The notes under the pieces were generated by a model. It saw nothing but the letters and a program-made list of their open reading frames with translations. It ran no database searches and was not told the origin of the DNA. Shown piece after piece: positions 63,408-64,000 of a DNA stretch of 64,000 nucleotides (position 1 is the first letter of the stretch; every line of letters starts with the position of its first letter). Source of the stretch: Ignavibacteria bacterium (GTDB taxonomy: Bacteria > Bacteroidota > Ignavibacteria > Kapaibacteriales > UBA4661); assembly GCA_014654705.1 (NCBI GenBank), contig JACVZY010000012.1, positions 25,464-89,463 of the forward strand, in the 5' to 3' direction. The translations under genes were made by a program, and so were the position numbers.

Positions 63408-64000
63408 AAACGCATCCTTAGAGAGTAAAAATGTGGTAAAAAGAAAATCTTGTGGAAAAGTATGTGTAAAGAGGGAAATCTTGTGGAAAACTTCGGCTCT
63501 TTTCTTTGTTGTATCAAGTATCACCAAAGCTCGTTATTATGCCACTTTCAAACACACAAGAAAATACAAAATAGCGTCAAGTATGGTAATAACCAAGATG
63601 ACTTTTCCACGTCGTGATTTTTCAGCGAAGTTTTCCACACTTTTTCCTCACATGTGCAAAACTACCGTGAAAAATGAGAGGACAGTCACGGGAAAAGCCA
63701 GTACGACATTATCCACATATCCACAATGTTTTATACTTTCCCCCAAGTGTGTTTACAACCGTGCAATTGTGCAGAACTTATTCAGTGTGCACAATACTGT
63801 GGATAATATCATTCAGCCAAGAAATAAAGCGCCTTAGCAACTCTATAAACTATTGTTTTCCACTTTTCCCCATTCTTATCGGTGGACTTTAGAGAATATT
63901 CAACTCTTCTTCAAGAATAAGAAAGATACCGTGCCATCGTAGATTATTAGGACTTTCGCAAAGTCAAGTAAAAGCAATTTTGGGTGTAAGCAATTCTTTA
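63408..64000. other. Probable chromosomal replication origin (oriC)
   Basis: No gene in this region. It holds a cluster of DnaA boxes: perfect TTATCCACA at 63709-63717 and, reversed, at 63798-63806; ATATCCACA at 63717-63725; TTTTCCACA reversed at 63451-63459 and 63482-63490 and forward at 63631-63639; TTTTCCACG at 63603-63611. Nearby sequence is AT-rich. The genes next to it (55.9-63.4 kb) run leftward, co-directional with a fork from here. dnaA may lie just beyond the right edge, but this cannot be seen. Confidence 0.72.

Noticed and set aside
1..64000. CRISPR array, prophage or complete insertion sequence
   Set aside because: I saw no regularly spaced repeats, no phage structural or transposase genes, and no terminal inverted repeats around an ORF.

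Overview
The window reads as a bacterial chromosome from the Bacteroidota/FCB group, possibly near Kapaibacteria, Chlorobiota or Ignavibacteria; the genus cannot be told from sequence alone. Evidence: a secreted protein ends in a type IX secretion (Por) sorting domain (25145-23733); several promoters follow the Bacteroidota pattern TTG-N19..21-TAnnTTTG (9881-9910, 41876-41905, 28756-28726, 19731-19762); glutamine synthetase is the long type III form; WG repeats, DUF4175 and tricorn-like S41 proteins are present. Coding density is high. There is one tRNA, tRNA-Lys(UUU). I found no intact insertion sequence, prophage or CRISPR array.

Layout. 0-10 kb: 3'-truncated dnaX with an A11 slippery run and internal DnaA-box-like sites, an AraC regulator, a cytochrome P460, a coiled-coil/VWA pair, and three small secreted or unknown proteins. 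10-22 kb: ATP-grasp enzyme with a histone-like tail, lipoprotein lipase, GT4 glycosyltransferase, esterase, ECF sigma/anti-sigma pair, sugar-nucleotide reductase, tRNA-Lys, Wzx-type flippase. 21.5-25.2 kb: DUF1517-like protein, Tat-type lipoprotein, T9SS cargo. 25.2-28.7 kb: hicAB toxin-antitoxin between direct repeats, glnN, and an Lrp regulator. 28.7-33.7 kb: mnmE, DinB-like, rhodanese, crotonase, waaA (Kdo transferase). 33.7-40 kb: DUF350/glutathionylspermidine-synthase-like pair, CADD-like (self-sacrificing pABA synthase family) protein, PhoH, SDR epimerase, AMP nucleosidase. 40-48 kb: two outer-membrane-like paralogues, NmrA-like protein under a twin-operator promoter, purB, DUF3299-like, PhnD-like, degenerate 3-hydroxyacyl-CoA dehydrogenase, CAP-domain protein. 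48-63.5 kb: tricorn-like protease, DUF4175 protein, TPR and WG-repeat proteins, secreted proteins, RHH regulator, SpoIIE/RsbU phosphatase, M20 peptidase.

The last ~550 bases hold a cluster of DnaA boxes, including two perfect TTATCCACA sites on opposite strands, and look like oriC. The genes nearest to it (55.9-63.4 kb) all run leftward, co-directional with a fork leaving this origin.

Most genes are housekeeping or envelope functions. The most unusual signals are: the dnaX slippage site; DnaA boxes both in dnaX and at the right end; the twin palindromic operator astride an NmrA-gene promoter; two small accessory loci (hicAB and an RHH gene), each bracketed by copies of sequence at or just past the 3' end of the upstream gene; a CADD-family protein with all three proposed sacrificial residues; and a DUF1517 architecture apparently split over separate genes.
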